The notes beneath the pieces were generated by a model, which ran no database searches, was not told the DNA's origin, and saw nothing but the letters and a program-made list of their open reading frames with translations. The position numbers and the translations under genes are program-made. This document shows positions 1-6,022 of a stretch of DNA of 7,377 bases, piece by piece. Positions within the stretch are counted from its first letter, which is position 1. Each line of letters starts with the position of its first letter. The stretch is from NCBI GenBank assembly GCA_018262455.1, contig JAGSPR010000346.1:1-7377 (forward strand), in the 5' to 3' direction. This DNA comes from Deltaproteobacteria bacterium (GTDB lineage: Bacteria; Myxococcota; Polyangia; Haliangiales; Haliangiaceae).

Positions 1-104
1 CGCGTTCCGGAGACACCATTCATGTGCTCGTCACGCGTGGCGGAGCCGACCTCCTGGTCGTTCACCACTTCGACGAAGCTCGGCTCTGCATGACGGGCTC
101 GTGA
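1..104 (+). CDS. 3' end of an unidentified gene (partial)
   Basis: The frame whose first full codon is at base 3 stays open to a TGA at 102-104 and gives 33 residues ending in LCMTGS. The peptide (GDTIHVLVTRGGADLLVV, then HHFDEARLC) has the alternating hydrophobic and charged residues of a beta-rich protein. The other two + frames read as Ser/Pro/Arg-rich shadow sequence. About three quarters of its codons end in G or C, lower than in the neighbouring genes, so codon use does not prove it. No family can be assigned from so short a tail. The stop lies inside the loop of the inverted repeat at 71-128, so transcription of this gene may end there. Confidence 0.42.
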   Translation, partial: RSGDTIHVLVTRGGADLLVVHHFDEARLCMTGS

Positions 105-128
105 GCTCGGCGTCCAGGAGCTTCGTCG
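71..128 (+). terminator. Perfect 11-bp inverted repeat, candidate terminator or leader hairpin
   Basis: CGACGAAGCTC at 71-81 is the exact reverse complement of GAGCTTCGTCG at 118-128, with a 36-base loop. A smaller hairpin sits inside the loop: GCTC at 97-100 and GAGC at 103-106. The structure spans the stop codon of the upstream partial gene and ends 49 bases before the start of the next gene. There is no run of T after it, so it is not a classical intrinsic terminator; it could instead be an attenuator or a protein-binding site. An 11-bp perfect repeat this close can occasionally arise by chance in GC-rich DNA. Confidence 0.35.
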
Positions 129-177
129 GCGACGTTTTCGATGGCGTCGCGATCGAGCGTGTGTTTGCATCCCGCGC

Positions 178-1149
178 ATGCCTTCCCGCCGCCACACGCT
201 GTGCCTGGTCGGCATCGCGATCGTCGGGCAGGCGATGGGCGCGCGACCCGCGGAGGCGGAGGGGGCCGACGAGGCGATCGGCCTCACGTACACGGCGCCC
301 GACGGGTGCGCGACCGCCGACGAGTTCCTCGCCCGGCTGCGTGCACGTGCGCCGGTGCGGGTAGAGGCCGATGGTGCACGGACGTTCGAGATCACGATCT
401 CGACCACCACGGGCGGCGCGCACGGCTCACTCGCGGTCCACACCGCGGCCGGGACCACGGTGCGCGAGGTCGACGGCCAGACCTGCGACGAGACGATGTC
501 CGCGCTGGTGCTCGTCGCGGCGCTCGCGATCGTGGCCGGGACCGAGCCGCCGCCGGTGGTGGCGCCGCCGGTGGTGGTGGCGCCGGTGGTGGTGGCGCCA
601 GCGCCGCGCGGATCTGTCGTGCGCAAGACCGTGCCGGCGCCGCAACGCCGGATCGTCGTCGGCAGCGGGCTCGCGCTGTATCAAGGCGTGGCCCCGGCGC
701 CGGTGTTCGGAGTGCCGGTGTTCGTCGCCTTCGGGCGCGATCGCGGGGCACGGCTGCGCGTCGGGTTCGCGCGCAGCGAGCAGGATCAGCGGATCATGCC
801 AGCCGGGAGCACGACGTTCCGGTGGACGACCGGCCGGATCGATCTCAGCCCGGTGATCCTGACGCGCGGTCGGTTCGACGTCGCGCCCTCGATCGGCATC
901 GAGCTCGGTGCGCTCGACGGGCAAGGCGCGCAGGTGGCGATGCCCACCGGTGGGCTGCGCCCGTGGGTCGCCCCGGATCTCGCGGTGCGATTCCGGGTGC
1001 AGGTCGATCGCTTCGCGCTCGAGCTCGAGGGCAGCCTCGCGGTCCCGGTGGTCCGCGACCGGTTCTTCATCGCCCCCGGGACGACGGTGCACGAGGTCCC
1101 GCGGGTGACCACCGGGGTCGGCCTCACGCTGGCTGTGGGGTTGTGGTGA
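178..1149 (+). CDS. Exported protein with two-Cys N-terminal domain and C-terminal barrel-like domain
   Basis: This is a 323-residue predicted envelope protein. Residues 1-27 form a signal peptide: basic RRH, hydrophobic core 7-20, likely cleavage after AEA at 25-27. Residues 30-120 form a compact domain with C44 (DGCATADEFLARL) and C103 (QTCDETMSALVLVAALAI), a probable disulfide pair. Residues about 124-145 are a Pro/Val/Ala linker. Residues about 155-323 alternate hydrophobic and polar residues like amphipathic beta strands and end in Trp (LTLAVGLW), as many outer-membrane barrels do. From memory, similar proteins are common as hypotheticals in myxobacteria; I know no assigned function. The next gene, an ECF sigma factor, starts on the last base of this stop codon, so the two are probably translationally coupled. 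An outer-membrane sensor or structural role is inference. The ATG at 178 has no clear Shine-Dalgarno but places the signal peptide correctly. Confidence 0.85.
   Translation: MPSRRHTLCLVGIAIVGQAMGARPAEAEGADEAIGLTYTAPDGCATADEFLARLRARAPVRVEADGARTFEITISTTTGGAHGSLAVHTAAGTTVREVDGQTCDETMSALVLVAALAIVAGTEPPPVVAPPVVVAPVVVAPAPRGSVVRKTVPAPQRRIVVGSGLALYQGVAPAPVFGVPVFVAFGRDRGARLRVGFARSEQDQRIMPAGSTTFRWTTGRIDLSPVILTRGRFDVAPSIGIELGALDGQGAQVAMPTGGLRPWVAPDLAVRFRVQVDRFALELEGSLAVPVVRDRFFIAPGTTVHEVPRVTTGVGLTLAVGLW
548..600 (+). repeat. GCC-GGT-GGT-GGC-type tandem repeat encoding a PV/VA linker
   Basis: Imperfect repeats built around GCCGGTGGTGGTGGC occur three times here (15- to 18-base units). They encode a Pro-Val-Val-Val-Ala pattern that forms the linker between the two-Cys domain and the barrel-like domain of the exported protein. 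All length differences between units are multiples of three, so changes in copy number would keep the reading frame. Confidence 0.7.
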
Positions 1150-1811
1150 TGGTCGGTTTTCGTGATCAACTCGGCGGCGTCTGGCCATTGGATGAACGAT
1201 GGGCGCGACCTGGACAACCAACCGCGCAGCCGGGAGTTCCGTTGCAGGAGGCCACACAACCCCAACCGCGCGTCGAACCGCACGAGATCGTGCAGGAATC
1301 ATCGACGCCCGAGGTGCGGCTTCGCCAGCTGTTCGATACCCAGTTCGACTTCGTGTGGCGCTCGCTTCGCCGGCTCGGGGTCCCGGAGCTTTTGGCCGAT
1401 GATGCGACGCAGGAAGTGTTTCTGGTCGCCTCGCGACGCCTGGCGGACATCGAGATCGGCCGCGAGCGGTCGTTCTTGTTCGCGACCGCGCTGCGGATCG
1501 CGTCGACCACGCGGCGCGGGATCGCCCGCCGCGGCGACCACGACGATCAAGCCGTCGACCTGCTGGTCGACCAGACCCCGGGCCCCGACGAGCTGGCCGA
1601 TCGGCAACGCGCACGCGCGGTGCTCGATCGGATCCTCGAGACGATGGACCTCGAGCTGCGCGCGGTGTTTGTGCTCTACGAGCTCGAGGAGATGACGATG
1701 GCCGAGATCGCGGTCACCCTCGAGCTTCCACCGGGCACCGTCGCCTCGCGCCTGCGCCGTGCGCGCGAAGCGTTCCAGGCCACGGTCAGCCGGCTGCGAG
1801 GTGCCGCGTGA
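1149..1811 (+). CDS. ECF-type RNA polymerase sigma-70 factor
   Basis: A 220-residue sigma factor with only regions 2 and 4, as in the extracytoplasmic-function group. Region 2 covers about residues 57-125: LRQLFDTQFDFVWRSLRRLG, then ADDATQEVFLVASRRL (the 2.2 core-binding helix, with DDATQEVF at 84-91) and FLFATALRIASTTRR (2.3/2.4). Region 4 covers about 154-215: LDRILETMDLELRAVFVLYE, then MTMAEIAVTLELPPGTVASRLRRARE, a clear helix-turn-helix of region 4.2. The first 50 or so residues are Pro/Gln-rich and unlike the family. The real start may therefore be later, for example TTG 1242 (GGGAG at 1232-1236) or GTG 1290. I kept ATG 1149 because its A is the last base of the upstream TGA, an arrangement typical of coupled genes. 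The gene's stop overlaps the next start (GTGA). It probably redirects RNA polymerase to an envelope-response regulon under control of the next gene's product; that partnership is inferred from context. Confidence 0.92.
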   Translation: MVGFRDQLGGVWPLDERWARPGQPTAQPGVPLQEATQPQPRVEPHEIVQESSTPEVRLRQLFDTQFDFVWRSLRRLGVPELLADDATQEVFLVASRRLADIEIGRERSFLFATALRIASTTRRGIARRGDHDDQAVDLLVDQTPGPDELADRQRARAVLDRILETMDLELRAVFVLYELEEMTMAEIAVTLELPPGTVASRLRRAREAFQATVSRLRGAA

Positions 1812-2761
1812 GCTCACCGCGACGCCTCAAGGACGAGGATGGCATCGGCGCGACGCTGCTTCGCTCTGCCGCAGACGATGGGCCCGGCGCGAGCTCTCGT
1901 CGTGCGGTCGCGGCTGCGCTCGGGCTCGCGGCGATCGCGCACGGCACCACGACCGCGGCCGCGGCGGCCAGCACGGCACCCGCGGCCACCGCTCCGGTGG
2001 CCGGCACCACGGCCACCGTCACCGCCGCGACGACCGCACCCGCGGCAGTGATCGCGAGCAAGGCGGGGATCTCGATCGCCGCCAAGTTGATCGTGGGCCT
2101 CACGCTCGCGACCGGCGTCGGTGTTGGCGTTGCGGTCCAGGCGAATCGCGAGCCGGCCCGCTCGGCGGCGGTCGTGCTCCCCGCGGAGGCCGTGCACCGC
2201 GCGGACACCGCGCCTCCCGCGCGCGTGGCCGTCACGGCGCCGACGGTGGCGGCGGATCCGGTGCCGACGGTGCCGGTGCCGACGGTGCCGACGGTGCCGG
2301 TGCCGACGGTGCCGCTGCCCATGGAACCCGTGGTGCCAGCGGTCCGGGTCGGTTCGGAACCCCACGCGCAGCGGACGACCGCGCCGACGACGACCGCGCC
2401 GACGACGACCGCGCCGACGACGACCGCGCCGACGACGACCGTCGAGCCGAGCACCGGTGCCGGCGCTCGGGTGGAGGAGGCTGTCCCGACCACGCCGTCG
2501 CTCGCCGACGAGGTGGCGGTGCTCGATGCCGCGCTCGTCGCGCTCCGCGACCACCACACGGCGTCGGCGCTGCGGCTGCTCGATCAGTACGATCGACGGT
2601 TCCCGGCGGGGACGCTGGCCTCCGAGGCCGCGGTCGCGCGGATCGAGGCGCTGGTTGCCGCGGGGAATCGAGACCGCGCTCGCGCGCTCGCCACGAAGTT
2701 CCTCGCAGCCCATGGCACGAGTCCGCTGGCGCAGCGGGTCCGCACGCTGACGGAGCCGTGA
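1808..2761 (+). CDS. Single-pass membrane protein with TPR-like tail, candidate anti-sigma factor
   Basis: A 317-residue protein starting at a GTG that overlaps the sigma-factor stop (GTGA), which decides the start. Residues 1-32 are charged and soluble (LLRSAADDGPGASSRRAV). Residues 33-92 are Ala/Thr-rich. Residues about 93-110 (KLIVGLTLATGVGVGVAV) are the best membrane segment. Residues 111-230 are a Pro/Val/Thr spacer with VPTVP repeats and four APTTT units. Residues about 231-317 form two or three helical pairs of TPR type (VAVLDAALVALRDHHTASAL, LLDQYDRRFP, ARALATKFLAAH). The expected topology is N-terminus inside and TPR tail in the periplasm. Position directly after an ECF sigma gene suggests an anti-sigma factor, analogous in layout to FecR-type regulators. 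It has no HxxxCxxC zinc anti-sigma motif; in fact it contains no cysteine. The biochemical role is inference. TPR-like tails of this style are, from memory, frequent beside myxobacterial ECF genes. Confidence 0.82.
   Translation: MSSPRRLKDEDGIGATLLRSAADDGPGASSRRAVAAALGLAAIAHGTTTAAAAASTAPAATAPVAGTTATVTAATTAPAAVIASKAGISIAAKLIVGLTLATGVGVGVAVQANREPARSAAVVLPAEAVHRADTAPPARVAVTAPTVAADPVPTVPVPTVPTVPVPTVPLPMEPVVPAVRVGSEPHAQRTTAPTTTAPTTTAPTTTAPTTTVEPSTGAGARVEEAVPTTPSLADEVAVLDAALVALRDHHTASALRLLDQYDRRFPAGTLASEAAVARIEALVAAGNRDRARALATKFLAAHGTSPLAQRVRTLTEP
2261..2316 (+). repeat. GTGCCGACG/GTGCCG tandem repeat (VPTVP coding)
   Basis: Alternating 9-base GTGCCGACG and 6-base GTGCCG units encode V-P-T-V-P repeats in the periplasmic spacer of the candidate anti-sigma factor. 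All units are multiples of three, so gains or losses would not break the frame. Confidence 0.75.
2381..2440 (+). repeat. Four perfect 15-bp tandem repeats (APTTT coding)
   Basis: GCGCCGACGACGACC occurs four times head to tail with no mismatch (2381, 2396, 2411, 2426), and a partial copy precedes it. Each unit encodes Ala-Pro-Thr-Thr-Thr. The array lies in the spacer between the membrane segment and the TPR-like tail. Perfect identity at the DNA level, including third positions, points to recent slippage expansion rather than selection on the protein alone. Confidence 0.95.
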
Positions 2762-2792
2762 TCGGCGCCATGACGGACATCGCCGACGGATC

Positions 2793-3365
2793 ATGATCGG
2801 GAGGTTGTCCACGGTGATCGGCTGTGCGCTCGTGGTGGCGTGCGGCAAGGACGTCCAGCTCGGAGTCGGTCCCGATGCCGAGCTCGGGCTCGATGCCCCG
2901 CAAGGGGTGTTCGTCGCCGGCAGCTACGCGCTCTCGTTCATCGATCCATTCGACATCAGCTGCGAGGGATCGCTGACCGGCAGCGAACCGAGCTTCTCGA
3001 CGCTGACGCGCGCGTCGACCAACCTCGTCGACGGGCCGGTCACGTTGACGATGCCTGGCGCGGGCGTGCTGGCGATCTCGGGCACGCCGATCTCGACCGC
3101 GATGGGGCAGGCCACGGTGAACCTGGTGCCGAACCCGTCCGCCTTGCCGCCCGATTTCCCGCAGACGATCTGGGATGCCAGCGTCATGACCGACTTCGGC
3201 GCCGGCCCGAGTGGCACGTTGCACAACGCGCGCTACATCGGCGTCGATAGCGCGTCGGCGGCGAACCCGTCGGCGATGGAGGCTGCGATGGCGCTGCTCT
3301 ACGAGACGCCCGATACGACCGGCCTGTGTTACCTGTCGATCCGTGCGGTGCTGGCCTCTCAGTAG
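2793..3365 (+). CDS. Lipoprotein with unrecognised two-Cys domain (short paralogue)
   Basis: A 190-residue predicted lipoprotein. The signal is MIGRLSTVIGCALVVAC with a lipobox (VVAC) and C17 as the lipidated residue; Gly at +2 is compatible with outer-membrane sorting under the E. coli Lol rule. After a short acidic linker, one beta-rich domain covers about residues 43-190. It begins GSYALSFIDPFDISCEG and holds two cysteines, C57 and C179, a likely disulfide once exported. The same domain forms the C-terminal part of the next gene's product, with the Tyr-to-Cys spacing of 12 residues conserved. I do not recognise the family. It follows the ECF cassette by 31 bases, so it could be its last gene or a target of the sigma factor. 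The Shine-Dalgarno is weak (ACGGA, about 3 bases before the ATG), but the lipoprotein signal supports this start. Confidence 0.85.
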   Translation: MIGRLSTVIGCALVVACGKDVQLGVGPDAELGLDAPQGVFVAGSYALSFIDPFDISCEGSLTGSEPSFSTLTRASTNLVDGPVTLTMPGAGVLAISGTPISTAMGQATVNLVPNPSALPPDFPQTIWDASVMTDFGAGPSGTLHNARYIGVDSASAANPSAMEAAMALLYETPDTTGLCYLSIRAVLASQ

Positions 3366-3371
3366 CGCGCA

Positions 3372-3384
3372 GCCCTGTCAGGGC
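3372..3384 (+). terminator. Short hairpin after the first lipoprotein gene
   Basis: GCCCT at 3372-3376 pairs with AGGGC at 3380-3384 around a 3-base loop, 7 bases after the stop. The stem is only five base pairs and has no T-run, so it is at best a weak terminator or mRNA 3'-end stabiliser. Confidence 0.2.
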
Positions 3385-3446
3385 GTGTTGCGGTCCGTGT
3401 GCGGACGCGTGATCAAACCGCCCGGCGGCGGACATCTACGCGCACC

Positions 3447-4547
3447 ATGCGCACTTTGACCAAGGTCCTCCTCCTCAGCACGTTGACGGCCGCCTGCGCG
3501 ACCGAGACCGAGCCCGCGCAACCCAACCCGATCTTGCCGCCCGGCGGCGGCGTCCGTCCAGGCCACAGCGTGCCCGGCGGCGACCAGGCGATCAGCCTGC
3601 TGTTCGGACCGGGCTCGAGCTTCGTCCCGGCCGGTCCGACCGCGCCCGGAACGGCGTCGTTCGTCGCGGCCCCGGTCACCGAGGACGATCCGAACGGCCC
3701 CAACCCCGGCACCGGCGGCATGAACATCACGATCGGGAGCGAGCTGTTCAGCTCGACGACGCTCCAGACGGTCTCGGTGTCGTTGACCGATGAGAATGCC
3801 AACGCGTACCTCGCGCTCGCCGGCTTCTCGGAGCGCCCGGGGCCTGGCGCGACCTCGATCGTCGACGAGGTGATCGTGATCGTCCCCGCCTCCGACTTCG
3901 CGCCTGGGGCCACGATCGCGCTCGACGGCAACGAGCGGGTCGCCCTGTTCGCGAGCGGCCCCTCCGATGCCGACCAGCCCAGCCTCTACGGTGCGGCGTT
4001 GACGGGCTCCGTCACGTTCACCTCGGGATCGATGACCGTGGGTGACACCATCACGGCGAACGTCGCCGGCGACTTCGGCGCGATCGAGTTCCTCCCGGGT
4101 GGCGGCGGTGGTGGCGGTGGCGGCACGATCACCGACGGCGCGTACACCCTGACGGTGTTCGGGCCCTCCGAGGTCCATTGCGAGGGCACGCTCGTCGGCC
4201 AGGAAGCGGCGTTCGCCTCGATCAGCGCCTTGGATCTCGGGCTGACCGGCGGGGCGGTCACGCTCGCCAACGGCACGAACCTCGTCACGATCGCCGGCGC
4301 GCCGATCGCATCGGGCTTCGGTGCGGCCTCGCTCGATCTCGACTCGATGGACGGGCTCTACGCCGGCTTCACCAACGAGAACGCACCCGGCCCGGCCGGC
4401 ACCACGTTCGTCGGCAAGTACCTCGTCCTCGATAGCGAGTCGGCGACCCCGACGTTGATCAACGCGGGCGTCGGCGCGGGCTACTCGACCGCGACCGACG
4501 ATGGCCAGTGCACGGTCGCGCTCGGGGCCAGCCTGACCGCCCCGTAG
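3447..4547 (+). CDS. Two-domain lipoprotein with Gly9 hinge; C-terminal domain shared with the preceding gene
   Basis: A 366-residue predicted lipoprotein. ATG 3447 is chosen over the upstream GTG 3399 because it gives a clean lipoprotein signal, MRTLTKVLLLSTLTAAC, with C17 lipidated (LTAAC). A Pro-rich linker leads into domain A (about 45-215), Gly/Ser/Thr-rich and beta-rich, with stretches such as TLQTVSVSLTDENANAYLAL and VIVIVPASDFAPGATIAL. Nine consecutive glycines (218-226) form a hinge. Domain B (about 231-366) is homologous to the preceding gene's only domain: GAYTLTVFGPSEVHCEG, then L-x-G-x-E-x-x-F, VTL, I-x-G-x-PI, GPxGT and DSxSA, with C245 and C355 matching C57 and C179 there. The function is unknown to me. 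A surface or periplasmic binding role is only a guess. No clear Shine-Dalgarno is seen. Confidence 0.87.
   Translation: MRTLTKVLLLSTLTAACATETEPAQPNPILPPGGGVRPGHSVPGGDQAISLLFGPGSSFVPAGPTAPGTASFVAAPVTEDDPNGPNPGTGGMNITIGSELFSSTTLQTVSVSLTDENANAYLALAGFSERPGPGATSIVDEVIVIVPASDFAPGATIALDGNERVALFASGPSDADQPSLYGAALTGSVTFTSGSMTVGDTITANVAGDFGAIEFLPGGGGGGGGGTITDGAYTLTVFGPSEVHCEGTLVGQEAAFASISALDLGLTGGAVTLANGTNLVTIAGAPIASGFGAASLDLDSMDGLYAGFTNENAPGPAGTTFVGKYLVLDSESATPTLINAGVGAGYSTATDDGQCTVALGASLTAP
4098..4124 (+). repeat. Glycine-codon run (GGY x9)
   Basis: Nine consecutive GGT/GGC codons encode the flexible hinge between domains A and B of the large lipoprotein. The run marks the fusion boundary of the shared domain and is a potential in-frame slippage site. 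Confidence 0.8.
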
Positions 4548-4563
4548 CTCCCGACGTAGCGGC

Positions 4564-4592
4564 AGCCTGGCCGGGCGCTTCGTCGGCAGGCT
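4564..4592 (+). terminator. Bulged hairpin after the large lipoprotein gene
   Basis: AGCCTG (4564-4569) pairs with CAGGCT (4587-4592). After a one-base bulge at 4570, CCG (4571-4573) pairs with CGG (4584-4586), leaving a 10-base loop. This gives nine base pairs, GC-rich, beginning 17 bases after the stop codon. No T-run follows, so termination would be atypical; position is the main support. Confidence 0.4.
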
Positions 4593-5004
4593 CGATTACG
4601 AGGTGCCGGTCGGCTGGACCGAACGAAACCAGTCCCAAGGATAACGACGTCCTGTAGGTCGCCCGCGATGGCACAGGCGGCGAAGCGGATTCCGGATCGT
4701 GAGCTCAGCGCTTGCGCCTTCACGCGAAGGAGCACGCGAAGTCTGCGCCGAGCTCGACCACCCGCGCGAGCGCGAAACTGCTGCGGGTGTCGAGGAGCAC
4801 CGTGCAACGCGTTCGCAGATCAGAGCTGCACGCGTACGCATGGCACTGTCCGTTACTGCGACACATCACGTCGGAGCCGACGAGCATGACGTCGCGAGCA
4901 GCATCGACATGCTGGATAGCGAAAGCCAGGCTGCTGGTATGTGTCTTGCTCACCTCGTGGGCAGCGGCAGCGGAAACGCTGCGGCAACAACACCGCAGAT
5001 TCGC

Positions 5005-5013
5005 GGAAGAGAG
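5005..5013 (+). promoter_or_regulatory. Ribosome binding site for the outer-membrane protein gene
   Basis: GGAAGAGAG ends 6 bases before ATG 5020 and resembles the anti-16S consensus. It decides the start: the same frame is open from 4699, but only ATG 5020 has this site and is followed directly by a signal peptide. Confidence 0.7.
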
Positions 5014-5019
5014 TTCGCT

Positions 5020-5757
5020 ATGCGTTTCGCAAGAGCACTGGCACCGCTTCTTCTGTTCGCGCCCGCTGTCGCGTTCGCGGACAATCCTCCACCCGGTACT
5101 CCGCCGACGGATCCTGCAAGTGACGTCACCGGAACACCCAACAAGACAGCGCCTCCGACACCCACGGGTCAGCTGCCGCCCACCACGTCGACCCACGATG
5201 AGCAACCTGAAGTGCCGATTCCAAGCATTCCCGGCATCGGCGGCGGTGTCATCGAGCAGGCCGGCGTCGGCGGTACAGTCAGCTTTGCCCGCGCAGGCGT
5301 CCTCGAGCTCGGTGGTTCGGCTGGACTCATGATCGCCCAGGACATGCGTGACTTCAACGTCTCGCCGCAGCTCGGCTACTTCATCGTCGACAACGTCGAG
5401 ATGTCGGCGATCTTGAGCGTCGCTAACATCAAAGCGGGCGCCGGTGATTCCTCCACGATCTGGTCGGCGCTCATCGAGCCGTCGTTTCACGTGCCGTTCA
5501 ACCGGTCGATGTTCGGCTTCGCCGGCGTGGGCGTTGGTGCCGCGTATGTCGATCCGCTCGGGACCGGCCTGGCGGTGGCACCGCGCATCGGCATGGACTT
5601 CATGGTTGGCCGATCCGGCATCCTGCGCCCGTCGCTGTCGTACGAATACACCACCCACGATGCGAAGGGCACCATGAGCGGGGGTACGGGCGAGGTCACG
5701 CTGGTCGCGATCTCGAGCGCGCTGCGCGTCAACATCGGTTACGCCGGCATGTGGTGA
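5020..5757 (+). CDS. Exported outer-membrane beta-barrel-type protein
   Basis: A 245-residue predicted outer-membrane protein. Residues 1-20 are a signal peptide (MRFARALAPLLLFAPAVAFA) with a canonical AFA cleavage site before D21. Residues 22-75 form a Pro/Thr-rich linker (NPPPGTPPTDP and similar). Residues about 76-245 alternate polar and apolar residues in 8-10-residue strands: AGVLELGGSAGLMI, FNVSPQLGYFIV, VEMSAILSVANI, SMFGFAGVGVGAAYV, ILRPSLSYEYTTHD, EVTLVAISSALRVNIGYAGMW. The final Trp fits the C-terminal aromatic signal used for barrel assembly. Size and pattern fit a small eight-stranded barrel like the OmpA/OmpW-type folds, but I cannot name the subfamily. It stands alone, with gaps of 472 and 265 bases on its two sides, so it probably has its own promoter. 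Confidence 0.88.
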   Translation: MRFARALAPLLLFAPAVAFADNPPPGTPPTDPASDVTGTPNKTAPPTPTGQLPPTTSTHDEQPEVPIPSIPGIGGGVIEQAGVGGTVSFARAGVLELGGSAGLMIAQDMRDFNVSPQLGYFIVDNVEMSAILSVANIKAGAGDSSTIWSALIEPSFHVPFNRSMFGFAGVGVGAAYVDPLGTGLAVAPRIGMDFMVGRSGILRPSLSYEYTTHDAKGTMSGGTGEVTLVAISSALRVNIGYAGMW

Positions 5758-5794
5758 ACCGGGCCGCGTCACGCCGGCGGTAGCGCGAGGTTCA

Positions 5795-5815
5795 CGCCGA
5801 CAACATCGATCGGCG
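5795..5815 (+). terminator. Weak hairpin after the outer-membrane protein gene
   Basis: CGCCGA (5795-5800) and TCGGCG (5810-5815) can form a 6-bp stem with a 9-base loop, 37 bases after the stop. There is no T-run. The call rests on position and pairing only. Confidence 0.2.
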
Positions 5816-6022
5816 GGCTCCCGTTTCGCTACTTGGCGGTGACGCGCAAGATGAGCTCGACGACGCGTTTGGCTACGTCGAAGCCGAGCTCGAGCGGAAG
5901 CAGCATGTCGCGCGCAAGCCTTGCGCGCCCACCGCCGGCAAGCGGGTGGCAACTGCTCGGAGTCTCGTGGAGGGTGGTGTCGAGCCACATCAGGCGCGCG
6001 GCTTGCTTCACTCACGATCGAG

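Larger units (their letters stand above)
4548..5019 (+). other. 472-bp gap with no convincing gene
   Basis: Long frames are open here on both strands, but only because stop codons are rare in GC-rich DNA; their products are Arg/Ser/Ala-rich and none has a recognisable domain. The second half (about 4800-5019) is visibly less GC-rich than the flanking genes, as expected of regulatory DNA. The stretch holds a hairpin just after the upstream stop (4564-4592), a 9-base direct repeat CACGCGAAG at 4721-4729 and 4733-4741, and the Shine-Dalgarno of the next gene at its end. I see no tRNA cloverleaf, no insertion-sequence ends and no clear sigma-70 promoter. One frame from 4712 contains a helix-turn-helix-like string (LLRVSRSTVQRV), too isolated to call a gene. 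Confidence 0.55.

Noticed and set aside
141..1148. The sigma-factor frame stays open upstream to 141, suggesting a 556-residue protein.
   Set aside because: The upstream part is Arg/Gly/Ala-rich shadow translation of the exported protein gene, which has its own signal peptide and protein-like composition in another frame.
2381..2440. Tandem repeats considered as a CRISPR array.
   Set aside because: The units are 15 bp, contiguous, without spacers, and lie in frame inside a coding region.
4913..4943. TGGATA and TATGTG as a possible -35/-10 pair for the outer-membrane protein gene.
   Set aside because: The spacer is 19 bases and both boxes are poor matches; too weak to call.
4712..5019. A + frame with a helix-turn-helix-like string (KLLRVSRSTVQRV) and a hydrophobic stretch near 4920-4970, suggesting a transposase remnant or small regulator.
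   Set aside because: The match is a dozen residues without flanking domain sequence, the start is a TTG without ribosome site, and no insertion-sequence ends are visible.
4548..5019. tRNA or other structured RNA gene in the large gap.
   Set aside because: No T-loop GGTTCGAATCC-like sequence or cloverleaf arms could be found on either strand by eye.
4720..6015. Long - strand open frame (431 codons).
   Set aside because: It is Arg/His/Ala-rich, lies opposite the outer-membrane protein gene and has no domain. It is a GC-rich shadow.
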